DNA of 64,000 nt from Arthrobacter sp. V1I7 (GTDB lineage Bacteria > Actinomycetota > Actinomycetes > Actinomycetales > Micrococcaceae), in assembly GCF_030817015.1 (NCBI RefSeq), contig NZ_JAUSYS010000001.1:930001-994000 (forward strand), in the 5' to 3' direction. The notes under the pieces are model-generated. The model was given only the letters and a program-made list of their open reading frames with translations. It ran no database searches and was not told where the DNA came from. A program made the translations under genes and the position numbers. Each line of letters opens with the position of its first letter. Position 1 is the stretch's first letter. Positions 27,201 to 34,611 of this stretch are shown here, piece after piece.

Positions 27201-28528
27201 CTAACCATCCGCTGCTGGCAAGCTTCTTCACCGCAGGCGATGAATCCTTCCGGGTGGTGGACCTGGACCGCGCCCAGGGCCTGGTCCGTGACCATGTCAT
27301 CTTCTCCCCGGGGTATGGACGCACCCCGCACGGTCGCGCCCTGCACAACCTCGGCCCCCTCTCGGCGGAGGGCGGAAGGGCCAAGTTTGCCCTTGCGATG
27401 ACCCGCGCCCGCCGCTCCCTGCATGTCCTCAGCTGCTTCCGGCCGGAGGATCTTGACGTGACCCGGCTGAGCCATGGAGCCGTGGACTTCTACGAACTGC
27501 TGGACCGGGAAATAACCGGAAACTCCGATCTCGGTAGCCCCGCATCGCGGGCGGCCGCCAGCGAGCAGGCCCTGGGCGCCGACCCGCTCGTTGCCGATCT
27601 TGGTGACCGGCTCCGGGCCCGCGGCGCCCGGGTCTGGCACCAGTACGACGGCGTCCTCAACATGGTGGCCGCCGCCGACCCCCTGCAGACGATCGGGCAG
27701 GACGACGCCGAGATCCCGCGGCCCGTGGCGATCGAATCCGACGGAACCGAACAGTACCGGCGGATGACAGTGCGGGAACGCAGCAGGCTCCGGCCGCAGC
27801 AGCTGGAGCGGCTGGGCTGGCGGTACATGCCACTATGGACCATCGAGGTGTTCACCGACCCGTCCGCCTGTGCTGACCGGATCGGCGGGTACCTGGGCCT
27901 GGAAAAGCCGGTGGCGTCCAGCCGCCACCGGTCCTCGCCGGGCTTCTTCGACGACGACGTGGAACATCTGGCCGTCAACGATGCGCAGGCCACGGCCGCG
28001 CAGGCCACGGCGGCGCGGTCCGCGTCCGCGCCGGATACGTCCGCGCCGGGTACTGCCGCGCCGGTTGCCCCCGCTTCTTTTGCCGCAGGGACAGCAACCA
28101 ACGGCTTACAGGATGGAGAGCAGCAGCAAGCAGCAGCAATAGTCATTAAGGAGGCCGACCGCATGAGCGCAGACGGCGACATTCAGAACACCAGCACCCC
28201 GGAATCCGGTCGGGCCGGCAGCGCCGGGGCCGACGCGGACTTCGCCGAAGCGGACTTTGTCGGCGCGGGAGTTCGCGACGAACGGGGCGCCAACGACGCT
28301 CGCGCCGAACAGATCGCCGCCGAACAGATCGCCGCCGAGGCGGGCGCACTCGCAGCGGAGGCGCCGGGCAGCGTGGGCGTGCCCGCTCCGGCGGGCAGCA
28401 GCGTGGTGGCCGCCGACGTGCTGCCGAACAAGGCGGCTGAGGACGACCCGCGGCGCTGGGGCGACCGGCCCGACAGCTACGACCATGATTCCTGGCTGCA
28501 GGAACAAAAGCCCCCGCACTGGGGCTAG
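24206..28528 (+). CDS. SF1 helicase/nuclease-like protein (DUF4011 type) with altered Walker motifs
   Basis: The 1440-residue protein begins with a DUF4011-like region (residues 1-220). A helicase-like core follows: its Walker A position reads PPGTGQTQ with Gln294 for the usual Lys, the Walker B position reads VILDAEATS with Ala827 after the Asp, and motif VI is ALAMTRARR near residue 1065. Residues 1150-1260 resemble a Vsr-like nuclease domain (AIESDGTEQY, then LGWRYMPLWTIEVF). A low-complexity Ala-rich tail ends DSWLQEQKPPHWG. The GTG at 24206 has a perfect AAGGAGG. The family is associated with DNA repair or defence, but with these substitutions ATP hydrolysis is doubtful. No partner gene is adjacent. 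Confidence 0.8.
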   Translation: MSVGQGHHEGSEELRKWLSGLKPVTGADTMLRFTKTPEGSIDLTHAHPSGLAQLMAGRRTRLSTLIRDRQQFVVAARASRNLRSKIFELSNDRGIDAGYLSAGTVVWTSAVGGKPQRVSAPVMLIAVSLTVRPGEDDYELQLTEQARINPALIRHLKTVHGIVFDVNAVTRMAYSTARFDPQPVLDRLGTLIQPIHGAEVEHNLLVSTFADLSGNLEDPWINENNALVAALARAATGAPGEVPELKPGRFPSTDVRSPAEELLLLDADADQQYVVDAVRAGDSLAVSSPPGTGQTQTAINTIGALVDEGKTVLVVGDRRAGLAEISAQLETLGLDSMLLQLSGNAAPLQLKGQLVRAIVRNEKSLEPQLSNLHTTLIEHRHALMDHVASLHNVRQRWGCSPYEAMQSLAELTSIQPAPATTVRLKRSVLDNIRDREELAGRLRRAAELGSFSRASTTSPWHGARLLTRKETQEAQQVAVSVAEKLPLLRERMNGVADHAEIRLGNTFSEWGEQIELLVAVRESLDKFTPDIFDRPVHDLISATASSSWRRERNIEMPSMQRSRLRRVAKEYVRPGVHISDLHSSLVLVQDQRAAWSGYATTQRHPAVPSGLADISALYRELGAELFDLGLAVKHTAGGGELLSTPYEELLERLELLVSDTGTLETLPERTLLVENMREHGLGELLADLAEREVPAESVAAELELAWWQSALEAMISGDDYLAMSDGDALRQLEAEYRLADNAHIASGAARLRWKLAERWRAAISENPRQADLLRSLLKDGRVTPAALAGQAPELLPKLVPVWSVSPYLMSGLLPIEQRFDAVVILDAEATSLQAVLPAIARSRQVIAFGDDQIASPRTFTVGVERLAAGESSHQGADSAYKALTAVLPVWKLRNVYRAVDEDLVRQLSKAFYQGGLRRLPEGQSATGLDRALTLEYLPDGTGLPSADQDGVESVVAEVNRAVELVFEHARLRPRTSLAVVTGSLRHAARIGESIRLQLPNHPLLASFFTAGDESFRVVDLDRAQGLVRDHVIFSPGYGRTPHGRALHNLGPLSAEGGRAKFALAMTRARRSLHVLSCFRPEDLDVTRLSHGAVDFYELLDREITGNSDLGSPASRAAASEQALGADPLVADLGDRLRARGARVWHQYDGVLNMVAAADPLQTIGQDDAEIPRPVAIESDGTEQYRRMTVRERSRLRPQQLERLGWRYMPLWTIEVFTDPSACADRIGGYLGLEKPVASSRHRSSPGFFDDDVEHLAVNDAQATAAQATAARSASAPDTSAPGTAAPVAPASFAAGTATNGLQDGEQQQAAAIVIKEADRMSADGDIQNTSTPESGRAGSAGADADFAEADFVGAGVRDERGANDARAEQIAAEQIAAEAGALAAEAPGSVGVPAPAGSSVVAADVLPNKAAEDDPRRWGDRPDSYDHDSWLQEQKPPHWG

Positions 28529-28548
28529 GACCCGCCATGGACGGCGGC

Positions 28549-28730
28549 CCGTCCAGCAAAGACGGCCTGCCCAGAAAAGTACCGGCCCAGCAAAGTACCG
28601 GCCCAGTAAAGTACCGGCCCAGCAAAGACGGCCGGCCCAGCAAAGTGCCCGGGCCCAGCAAAGGCGGCGGCCCAGCAAAGTGCCCGGGCCCAGCAAGGGC
28701 GGCCGGCCCAGCAAAGACGGCCGGCCTAGC
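28549..28730. repeat. minisatellite of about ten 16-18 bp units
   Basis: About ten consecutive units share CCCAGCAAAG followed by TACCGG, ACGGCCGG, TGCCCGGG or GGCGG; units 2-4 are 16 bp and the rest mostly 17-18 bp. The array fills the gap between the helicase-like gene and the SAF-domain gene and reaches the stop codon of the latter. There are no unique spacers, so it is not a CRISPR array. Confidence 0.85.
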
Positions 28731-29559
28731 CGGGTGCCGGCGCGACGAGGACGAAGAACAGCTTTCCTTGGGTGGAGGCGCCGGCCAGCCGCCGGGACTG
28801 TTCGGCGTCGGCTGCCACGACGATGAGGCCGTCCGTCTCCGAGTCCCCAAGCCACTGGGCCGCCTTGCCGCCCTGCGTGGAGGTCCACAGCACAGGCACG
28901 CCGGCGGCCAGCACTTCGGACGTTCCCGGCTGGTCAAAGCCGTTGTCGCCGGACATCACGACGTTGATCAGTTGGCCGGGGGAGACCAGCCGGACGGAGG
29001 ACGGGTCCGCCATCCGGAGCGGCACGGCAGCCGAGCCAGGGGGATTTCCTGCCAGCAGGCCGGGACCCAGCAGCTGTGAGTCGGAGATCAGTTGGCCCTG
29101 TCGCAGGGGTACGGCCAGTTGCTTCCCTTGGAGCGACGCACCGTCGCTGAAGCTGCCGCCGGGCAGCAGACCGGGTGGGATGTTCAGGACCACCAGGTCG
29201 GCGGCGCCGAGGGTCTTGCCGGCCGGCAGATCCCGGGCAGCGGCGAGGGCGCCAACAGTATCGTCCGGCGCGGGCGTGAGTTGTTGGACGGTGATCCCGG
29301 CGGCGATGCACAGCAGCAGGGCCACTGTCAGCCGCCGGTTCCGGTTCAGCCAGCCCATCAGGCCGTTGCGTCCCCGCAGCCCGCCCGGACCGCGGGCGCG
29401 CGGTGGACTTCCGGGGTGCGGGCCGTAGCTGAGGGGGCCATAGGCACGCGGACGCGGTGAACGGCCGCGCGCAAGGATGAAACCCCTGCGGAAGTCTGCG
29501 CTGAGAGGCTGCGCGAGGAAAATCCCGTGCGGACGAATAAAGCTAACGGCGGTGGCCAT
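28726..29559 (-). CDS. SAF domain membrane-anchored protein (CpaB/RcpC-like)
   Basis: The 277-residue protein has an Arg/Gly/Pro-rich cytoplasmic N-terminus of about 70 residues and a single membrane helix (about 77-93, VALLLCIAAGITVQQL). An extracytoplasmic SAF domain follows with ARDLPAGKTLGAADLVV, then a periplasmic region. CpaB/RcpC proteins assemble Flp/Tad pili, but no tad genes are nearby, so a pilus role is not supported here. The ATG at 29559 has TAGCGT exactly 6 nt upstream. The 3' end abuts a minisatellite that converges with the helicase-like gene. Confidence 0.8.
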   Translation of the reverse strand: MATAVSFIRPHGIFLAQPLSADFRRGFILARGRSPRPRAYGPLSYGPHPGSPPRARGPGGLRGRNGLMGWLNRNRRLTVALLLCIAAGITVQQLTPAPDDTVGALAAARDLPAGKTLGAADLVVLNIPPGLLPGGSFSDGASLQGKQLAVPLRQGQLISDSQLLGPGLLAGNPPGSAAVPLRMADPSSVRLVSPGQLINVVMSGDNGFDQPGTSEVLAAGVPVLWTSTQGGKAAQWLGDSETDGLIVVAADAEQSRRLAGASTQGKLFFVLVAPAPG

Positions 29560-29565
29560 GCCGCC

Positions 29566-29571
29566 ACGCTA
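29566..29571 (-). promoter_or_regulatory. -10 element, probable leaderless promoter of the SAF gene
   Basis: On the minus strand TAGCGT lies exactly 6 nt before ATG 29559. Confidence 0.55.
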
Positions 29572-29675
29572 TCCCCGAGCGGGACGGGCAGACAGGCGCC
29601 GAGATCCGTATGTGGACAAGCCGCACGGCGGACAGTCTGCCGGAATAGCAGCAGACCCCGGCCGGGGGCGATTGG

Positions 29676-29933
29676 TCAGCCCGCGGCGGCAGGAGCGGGA
29701 GCAGCAGGAGCGGCCGGGGCCGCGGCGGGCGCCGACGAGACAGTGCTGCCCTTGGCGTCCCGGGAATCCGTCCGGTAGAAGCCGGAGCCCTTGAAGACAA
29801 CGCCTACGCTGTTGAACTTCTTGCGTAGTGTTCCCTCGCACTCGGGGCAGGAGCTCAGGGAGTTGTCGGTGAACGACTGCACGATCTCGAAGGCGTGGCT
29901 GCAATCCTTGCAGGCATATGCATACGTGGGCAC
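29676..29933 (-). CDS. FmdB-family zinc ribbon protein, Ruc-like
   Basis: The 85-residue protein carries two Cys pairs, CKDC (residues 8-11) and CPEC (29-32), forming a zinc ribbon, then FNSVGVVFKGSGFYRTDSR and a disordered Ala/Pro tail. The arrangement matches M. tuberculosis Rv0991c (Ruc), a redox-regulated chaperone that cooperates with Hsp70, and gene order agrees: in both genomes it precedes 5-formyl-THF cyclo-ligase and galU. Chaperone activity here is inferred. The GTG start has AGGAGG upstream. No ATP-dependent partner is encoded next to it. Confidence 0.87.
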   Translation of the reverse strand: MPTYAYACKDCSHAFEIVQSFTDNSLSSCPECEGTLRKKFNSVGVVFKGSGFYRTDSRDAKGSTVSSAPAAAPAAPAAPAPAAAG

Positions 29934-30071
29934 TGGAAAATCCTCCTGTGGGACAAACGAGCAGGTCCCGTGCTGGCCGGTCCGGTCACTGCCGGTATGT
30001 CTACCGACGGTTTCCGTCCCTTAGCAGTCGCAGGGCCTGAGTGCTAATTCTATCATCCCGGGATCGTGGCT

Positions 30072-30710
30072 TCAGAGCAGGCGGACGAACCCGCCCGGCG
30101 TCAGGGCGGACGGCACCCTGCGGTCAAAAGACTCCACGGGGATGCTGCCCGCGGGCAGGACCTCGCCGTCATAGACGACGGCGATTGCGGGGAGCGGCGG
30201 AAGTGGTCCGGCGCCGTCGGCCGGTTCGGACCCGCCCGGGAAAAGCGAGTCCAGCGTCGTCAGGAATTTGTCGTAGTAGCCGCCGCCCTGGCCGATCCGG
30301 TTACCGGAGAGGTCGACGGCGGTGGCCGGCAGGAAGATGCCGGCGGCGGACCGCATGATCTCAGGGCCGCAGGGTTCGCCGACCGGTTCCCGGATCGGGG
30401 CAAAGCGGCTGCGGACAAAGGCGGACGTCGGCGTCCAGTACACCCAACTCAGGTTGATTCCCGGTTCGCACACCGGCAGCAGCACCCGGTGTCCGGCGTC
30501 GTGCAGCGCCGACAGCAGGGGGAGGGATGGCGGTTCGGTGCCGACTCCCAGGTAAGCCGCGAACGTCCCGGGTTGCCCGCCCGCCACCCTGTTGGCCCAC
30601 GTCAGGCCGTGATGCGCGATCGCTGTACCGGCGGCGTCGAGAGCTGCCGGCCCCAGTAGTGCCCGCCGCGTCCGGTGGACCGCACGGATCTGTTCCTTTG
30701 TTGCCTTCAT
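30072..30710 (-). CDS. 5-formyltetrahydrofolate cyclo-ligase
   Basis: The 212-residue enzyme converts 5-formyl-THF to 5,10-methenyl-THF with ATP, recycling a dead-end folate. KATKEQIRAVHRTRRALL is the N-terminal substrate/nucleotide block, and RIGQGGGYYDKFL near residue 150 is the family signature for phosphate and folate binding. ATG 30710 is chosen over the in-frame GTG 30725 because GGAAGG lies 8 nt upstream and the N-terminus then matches the family. It is divergent from galU with about 110 bp between them, the same order as in M. tuberculosis (Rv0992c/Rv0993). Confidence 0.93.
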   Translation of the reverse strand: MKATKEQIRAVHRTRRALLGPAALDAAGTAIAHHGLTWANRVAGGQPGTFAAYLGVGTEPPSLPLLSALHDAGHRVLLPVCEPGINLSWVYWTPTSAFVRSRFAPIREPVGEPCGPEIMRSAAGIFLPATAVDLSGNRIGQGGGYYDKFLTTLDSLFPGGSEPADGAGPLPPLPAIAVVYDGEVLPAGSIPVESFDRRVPSALTPGGFVRLL

Positions 30711-30809
30711 GACGCGGCCTTCCACCTGTATGCACCCCGATCCGCGGCCGCGGCCCGATCCGCGCCCATCACCCGCTGTAGAGAATTACCGAATGTTTAA
30801 TACCTCCGT

Positions 30810-30815
30810 TAGATT
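30810..30815 (+). promoter_or_regulatory. -10 element, probable leaderless promoter of galU
   Basis: TAGATT lies exactly 6 nt before GTG 30822. Confidence 0.7.
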
Positions 30816-30821
30816 AGTCGG

Positions 30822-31739
30822 GTGACTACACCCAACGCTTCCGTCCGTAAGGCCGTCATCCCCGCTGCGGGCCTCGGCACCAGGTTCCTTCCGGCCACCA
30901 AGGCCATGCCGAAGGAAATGCTTCCCGTCGTGGACAAGCCTGCCATCCAGTACGTCGTCGAGGAAGCCGTCAACGTCGGCCTGAGCGACATCCTGATGAT
31001 CACGGGCCGCAACAAGCGCGCGCTTGAGGACCACTTCGACCGTGTCCCGACACTTGAGGCCACCCTTGAAGCCAAGGGGGACATCGCCAAGCTGGAATCC
31101 ATCCAGGCCACCAGCAACCTCGGTGACATCCACTACGTGCGTCAGGGCGATCCCCTGGGGCTGGGCCACGCTGTCCTGCGCGCAAAGCAGCACGTCGGCT
31201 GCGAACCGTTTGCTGTGCTGCTGGGCGATGACCTGATCGACGCCCGCGATGAGCTCCTCAGCACCATGATCGAAGTCCAGGCCAAGACCGGCGGATCAGT
31301 TGTTGCCCTGATCGAGGTGGACCCTTCCCAGATCAGCGCCTATGGCTGCGCCGACGTCCAGGAGATCCGGGGCGAAGACTACGTCCGCATCAACCACCTC
31401 GTTGAAAAGCCCAGCGTCGAGGATGCCCCCTCAAACCTCGCCGTGATCGGACGCTACGTCCTCCACCCGGCCGTCTTCGAAGTCCTGGAAGGTACCGCGC
31501 CCGGTCGCGGCGGTGAGATCCAGCTCACCGACGCGCTCCAGTCGCTCGCAGCCGGTGACGGCGAAGGTTACGGCGTGTACGGCGTCGTCTTCCGCGGCCG
31601 CCGCTACGACACCGGTGACAAGCTCAGCTACCTCAAGGCCTGCGTGCAGCTCGCCTGTGACAGCGATGACCTCGGTCCCGGCCTGCGTGAATGGCTGCCC
31701 GACTTCGCCTCCAGCCTCACCGCCAGCCTGACCAAGTAA
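30822..31739 (+). CDS. galU: UTP--glucose-1-phosphate uridylyltransferase
   Basis: The 305-residue enzyme makes UDP-glucose for envelope polysaccharides and trehalose synthesis. AAGLGTRFLPATKAMPKEMLP is the nucleotide-binding signature, VDKPAIQYVVEEA carries the substrate Lys, and LVEKP and the C-terminal GRRYDTGDKLSYLKA are typical. Length is normal. A GNAT acetyltransferase begins 5 bp after the stop and a SepX/GlpR gene follows. The glp/moeA gene that usually sits between galU and rimJ in actinobacteria is missing. Confidence 0.97.
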   Translation: MTTPNASVRKAVIPAAGLGTRFLPATKAMPKEMLPVVDKPAIQYVVEEAVNVGLSDILMITGRNKRALEDHFDRVPTLEATLEAKGDIAKLESIQATSNLGDIHYVRQGDPLGLGHAVLRAKQHVGCEPFAVLLGDDLIDARDELLSTMIEVQAKTGGSVVALIEVDPSQISAYGCADVQEIRGEDYVRINHLVEKPSVEDAPSNLAVIGRYVLHPAVFEVLEGTAPGRGGEIQLTDALQSLAAGDGEGYGVYGVVFRGRRYDTGDKLSYLKACVQLACDSDDLGPGLREWLPDFASSLTASLTK

Positions 31740-31744
31740 CTCCC

Positions 31745-32365
31745 GTGGGGGGCAGCTTCAACTGGCCGGTGACGCTGGAATGCGGTGACATCCGGCTTCG
31801 CCCGATCCGGTACCGGGACCGCAGGGAGTGGACGGAAGTCCGTTTCCGCAACAGCGAGTGGCTCGCCCCCTGGGAGGCGTCCAACCCCCTTCCGGGCGGC
31901 GGACTTCCCGACTACCGGCAGATGGTGCGCTCCCTCAAGGCGCAGGCGGCGCAAGCCTCGGCGCTGCCGTTCGTCATTACTGAATGGACGCCGGGCTTCC
32001 GGGAGCCTGTGATCATCGGCCAGTTGACCGTGTCTTCCATTGTCTGGGGTTCGGCGATGATGGCCACGCTCGGCTACTGGGTGGACCAGCAACGGGCGGG
32101 CCACGGCATTGCCCCCACCGCCGTGGCAATGGCCACCGACCACTGCTTCGGCACCCTCGGGCTGCACCGGATGGAGATCAACATCAGGCCCGAGAATACC
32201 GCCAGCCTCAGGGTGGTGGAGAAACTTGGCTTCCGGGATGAGGGCTACCGTCCACGTTTCCTGCATATCAACGGGGAATGGGCGGACCACCGTACCTTCG
32301 CGCTGACCTCCGAGGAAGTGCCCGAGGGCCTGTTGGTCAGGTGGCTCAAAACCCGGTCGGCCTGA
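31745..32365 (+). CDS. GNAT N-acetyltransferase, RimJ/RimL type
   Basis: The 206-residue protein begins with a typical RimJ strand (LECGDIRLRPIRYRDRREW). The acetyl-CoA motif region reads GYWVDQQRAGHGIAPTAVAMATDHCFGTLGLHRMEINIRPEN, and VVEKLGFRDEG ends the fold. It probably acetylates protein N-termini or a small amine. The GTG at 31745 lies 5 bp after the galU stop with little Shine-Dalgarno, so it is probably translated through coupling to galU. In M. tuberculosis the equivalent gene (Rv0995) follows moeA1 in the same cluster. Confidence 0.87.
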   Translation: MGGSFNWPVTLECGDIRLRPIRYRDRREWTEVRFRNSEWLAPWEASNPLPGGGLPDYRQMVRSLKAQAAQASALPFVITEWTPGFREPVIIGQLTVSSIVWGSAMMATLGYWVDQQRAGHGIAPTAVAMATDHCFGTLGLHRMEINIRPENTASLRVVEKLGFRDEGYRPRFLHINGEWADHRTFALTSEEVPEGLLVRWLKTRSA

Positions 32366-32470
32366 CCGCTGAACTCTGCCGTGATCGGCCGGAACGTCGT
32401 AAATCAAGTCATTTGCCGGTTGCCGCGCGACACACCGCGGACAATGCGGGCCGGCCGGCCGTGTTGCTCA

Positions 32471-32476
32471 TACCGT
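32471..32476 (+). promoter_or_regulatory. -10 element, probable leaderless promoter of sepX/glpR
   Basis: TACCGT lies 7 nt before GTG 32484. It also supports choosing that GTG rather than the TTG two codons upstream. Confidence 0.5.
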
Positions 32477-32483
32477 TTTGATT

Positions 32484-33464
32484 GTGGACTTCCCTCTTAG
32501 CAGCTCTGTGATCCTTGTCATTGCTGTTGCGCTCTGGATTGTGTGGGTGGCCCCCTACGTGCTCCGGAACGGACGCCACCAGTTGCAGCCTGCGGGCGAG
32601 CTCCTGGCGGATGTCGTTGATATTGCAACAGCAGACCCCCAAGCCGGGAAGGTCATGATGATGACGCCCCAGCAGGAGAAACCCATGACCAGTACACAGC
32701 GCACGCTTCCTGCCACGAGCCCCACTCCTACCGATGGCCTCCGGCAGTCGGGGGCCACCGTCCCGGTTTTCCGGATCCGGTATGGGCGCCTGGCCCTTGC
32801 CCTGGCAGGGTTGCTCGCCCTGCTCACCGGCGTCATCTCGGCAGCCCTGCGAATCTTCGGGCTCGGCCCAGCCTGGTTGCCAGTCGTGACCCTGCTCGGC
32901 GCCGCCGGCGCCGTCGTGGTGCTCCGACGGCTCGCCGTGCGTGACCGCAGGCGCAAAGTGAACGAGGCTTTCCGGTCCGCCATGAGCAAGCCGTCCAGAA
33001 TCGCCCCGGCGGATTCCGCTCAGCGATCGGCCGTCTCACCGGAGTCTGAGCAGCGTGCTGACAGCCCCCTCTTCGACGCACAGGCCGTTGCTGCTTCGCC
33101 GCAGCCGGAACCGAAACCGCTCACGGCCCTGGAACTCCGGGAGGCCGCCCTTGCCGAAGCCGTGGCGTCCGGTGACCTCGCAGCCGGCGGGGTCCAGGGC
33201 ACCAGGCCTCCCGTTGCTGAAGCCGCCAGCTGGGAACCGGTGGAAGTCCCCAAGCCCACTTATGTCGAAGCGGCGAAAGCGGAACGGGCGGCCCCGGAGC
33301 CGCTGGATCTGCCGGAAGCCCCCAAGGCGGTCGGTAAGCCGTCGCTGAAGCAGGACCTCAACCAGAGCGCAGCTTCCGCCTCTGCCTCCGCCGACGCGAA
33401 AGTCGGTAAGGGGCAGCGGGCCTTGAGCAACCTGGATGACGTTCTCCAGCGCCGCCGCGCCTGA
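32484..33464 (+). CDS. SepX/GlpR-type divisome membrane protein
   Basis: The 326-residue protein has an N-terminal helix (SSSVILVIAVALWIVWVAPYVLR), a cytoplasmic segment, two close helices (about 100-145, LALALAGLLALLTGV and WLPVVTLLGAAGAVVVLR), and a long disordered Ala/Pro/Glu-rich C-terminus. This matches SepX of Streptomyces and GlpR of Corynebacterium, which act at division sites; GlpR binds the MoeA-like protein Glp, and Glp binds FtsZ. The gene closes the galU cluster as elsewhere, but its partner gene glp is absent locally. A terminator follows. Confidence 0.8.
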   Translation: MDFPLSSSVILVIAVALWIVWVAPYVLRNGRHQLQPAGELLADVVDIATADPQAGKVMMMTPQQEKPMTSTQRTLPATSPTPTDGLRQSGATVPVFRIRYGRLALALAGLLALLTGVISAALRIFGLGPAWLPVVTLLGAAGAVVVLRRLAVRDRRRKVNEAFRSAMSKPSRIAPADSAQRSAVSPESEQRADSPLFDAQAVAASPQPEPKPLTALELREAALAEAVASGDLAAGGVQGTRPPVAEAASWEPVEVPKPTYVEAAKAERAAPEPLDLPEAPKAVGKPSLKQDLNQSAASASASADAKVGKGQRALSNLDDVLQRRRA

Positions 33465-33478
33465 ATCGTTCTTCGCAA

Positions 33479-33513
33479 CCCCGGGCGGCCCACTGCGGCC
33501 GCCCGGGGTTTTT
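33479..33513 (+). terminator. rho-independent terminator after sepX/glpR
   Basis: A perfect 12-bp stem (33479-33490 with 33497-33508) with loop cactgc is followed by TTTTT, 14 bp after the stop codon. Confidence 0.95.
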
Positions 33514-33569
33514 GCGTCCAGGGGACTGCCCCGGAACGCTTCTTGGCGGGAAGCTCCGGGCAGAACTCG

Positions 33570-34246
33570 ACTTTGCGTGCCGGCGGAACCGGGCAGGTGG
33601 GCCGTGAGGGTGGTGCGCCACACGATCGGGGAGGGTGATAGCGGCGCTTGTTGGCGTCGGCGTCGTGATCGATTGCCGTGAGGGCCAGTTGGGAAAGGCC
33701 TTGAAGAACTTCGCCGACGGCGGTGCGAGGCTTCTGGCCGCCGCCCAGGACGCCGGGGTGACGAAGGGCGTGGTTGCTGTCCATCATCAACTGTGATCGG
33801 AGCGGTGTCGGTTGCCACCGTTCGAAGGGGCCAAAGAGCAGGTCTACGAACGGTCCGGTCTCGAGACAGTGGCGCTCCGGGCAGCGCTGTTCCATCCGCT
33901 GCTGGCCCCGGACGTTCGCGGCCGGATCGAAGGTCCGGATGCTCCCTGTGGTGAAGGGCGCCCGGTTTCAGCCGGTCTCGCCCGCCGAGGCTGCCAGAGC
34001 CCTGCTCGACGCCGCACTTGCGCCGCCGTCGGGCGTGCGTCACCGAGTCCGGACCATCGGGGGACCGGAGATTGCCGGCATGAGGACTGGAAGCAGGCGG
34101 CCGCTTCGCGCGGACGTCCGGTGCGGCTGCCGCTGCCGGGGCCGATGGGAAATACCTCCGGGCAGACCTGAACCTGATCCCGGAGGAACGACACGGCAGC
34201 GAGACATTCCGTGGCTGGCTGGCAAAGAGCGAAGATACTTTGTAGC
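33570..34246 (+). pseudogene. decayed NAD(P)-binding oxidoreductase (NmrA/SDR type)
   Basis: Pieces of one oxidoreductase occur in order on the plus strand in different frames: AGGTGQVGRE (a GxxGxxG-type motif near 33575), VGVGVVIDCREGQLGKAL and FADGGARLLAAAQDAGV (33650-33760), FEGAKEQVYERSGLETVALR (33815-33880), GARFQPVSPAEAARALLDAA (33955-34020), and YLRADLNLIPEERHGSETF ending WLAKSEDTL at a TAG (34150-34246). Each change of frame marks an indel, and the N-terminal half is compressed. Intact relatives are about 250-290 residues. This is a broken gene next to tRNA-Ala. Confidence 0.75.
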
Positions 34247-34291
34247 CTAGGGTCACCGGCAACGCCGTTCCTCCTGGACCGGCGTTGCTTC

Positions 34292-34364
34292 GGGGCTATA
34301 GCTCAGTTGGTAGAGCGCTTCGTTCGCATCGAAGAGGTCAGGAGTTCGAATCTCCTTAGCTCCA
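34292..34364 (+). tRNA. tRNA-Ala (anticodon CGC)
   Basis: A full cloverleaf can be drawn: 7-bp acceptor stem GGGGCTA/TAGCTCC with the G3-U70 pair that identifies tRNA-Ala; D arm GCTC...GAGC; anticodon stem CTTCG/CGAAG around TTCGCAT; and T arm AGGAG/CTCCT with TTCGAAT. The anticodon CGC reads GCG. The 3' CCA is not encoded. Length is 73 nt. Confidence 0.97.
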
Positions 34365-34368
34365 CTGC

Positions 34369-34411
34369 AAAAGCCTTCTGACCCGCGTAAACGTTGGGTT
34401 GGAGGGCTTTT
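34369..34411 (+). terminator. terminator downstream of tRNA-Ala
   Basis: AAAAGCCTTC (34369-34378) pairs with GAGGGCTTTT (34402-34411) with one wobble, and ACCC/GGGT may extend the stem inside. It ends in TTTTCTCTT just after the tRNA. Confidence 0.75.
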
Positions 34412-34456
34412 CTCTTGCCTGTTTTGGGGCCGGCCTGACGTTTTGGGAACCTCGGT

Positions 34457-34509
34457 TTGCGAGACGACGCAAATGCGCGAGGTCTGCAAGGCACGACGCC
34501 GTCTCGCAA
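34457..34509. repeat. inverted repeat between tRNA-Ala and the relE remnant
   Basis: TTGCGAGACGACG (34457-34469) is the reverse complement of CGCCGTCTCGCAA (34497-34509) at 12 of 13 positions. The left arm also contains a small internal dyad TTGCG/CGCAA. It could be an element end or an operator. Confidence 0.5.
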
Positions 34510-34611
34510 GTCGCGGATTGCAACACATGTTGAAAAGACAAATCACGTCCGGGCAAAATCAACTGTGGACGCTCTGTCTACCCTTTGTCTCCCAAGTAGG
34601 GGAGAACTGTT

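Noticed and set aside
28549..28730. CRISPR-like array
   Set aside because: Units of 16-18 bp are contiguous with no unique spacers, and no cas genes occur in the window.
28257..29079. ORFs reading through the minisatellite
   Set aside because: They encode repeats of low complexity, overlap two real genes and lack ribosome binding sites.
29676..33464. Molybdenum cofactor gene in the galU cluster
   Set aside because: Checked for because synteny predicts it; there are only 5 bp between galU and the acetyltransferase, so it is not there.
34443..34611. Antitoxin gene for the RelE-like toxin
   Set aside because: No RelB/Phd-like helix pattern in any frame; the open frame is mostly unrelated sequence with an inverted repeat.
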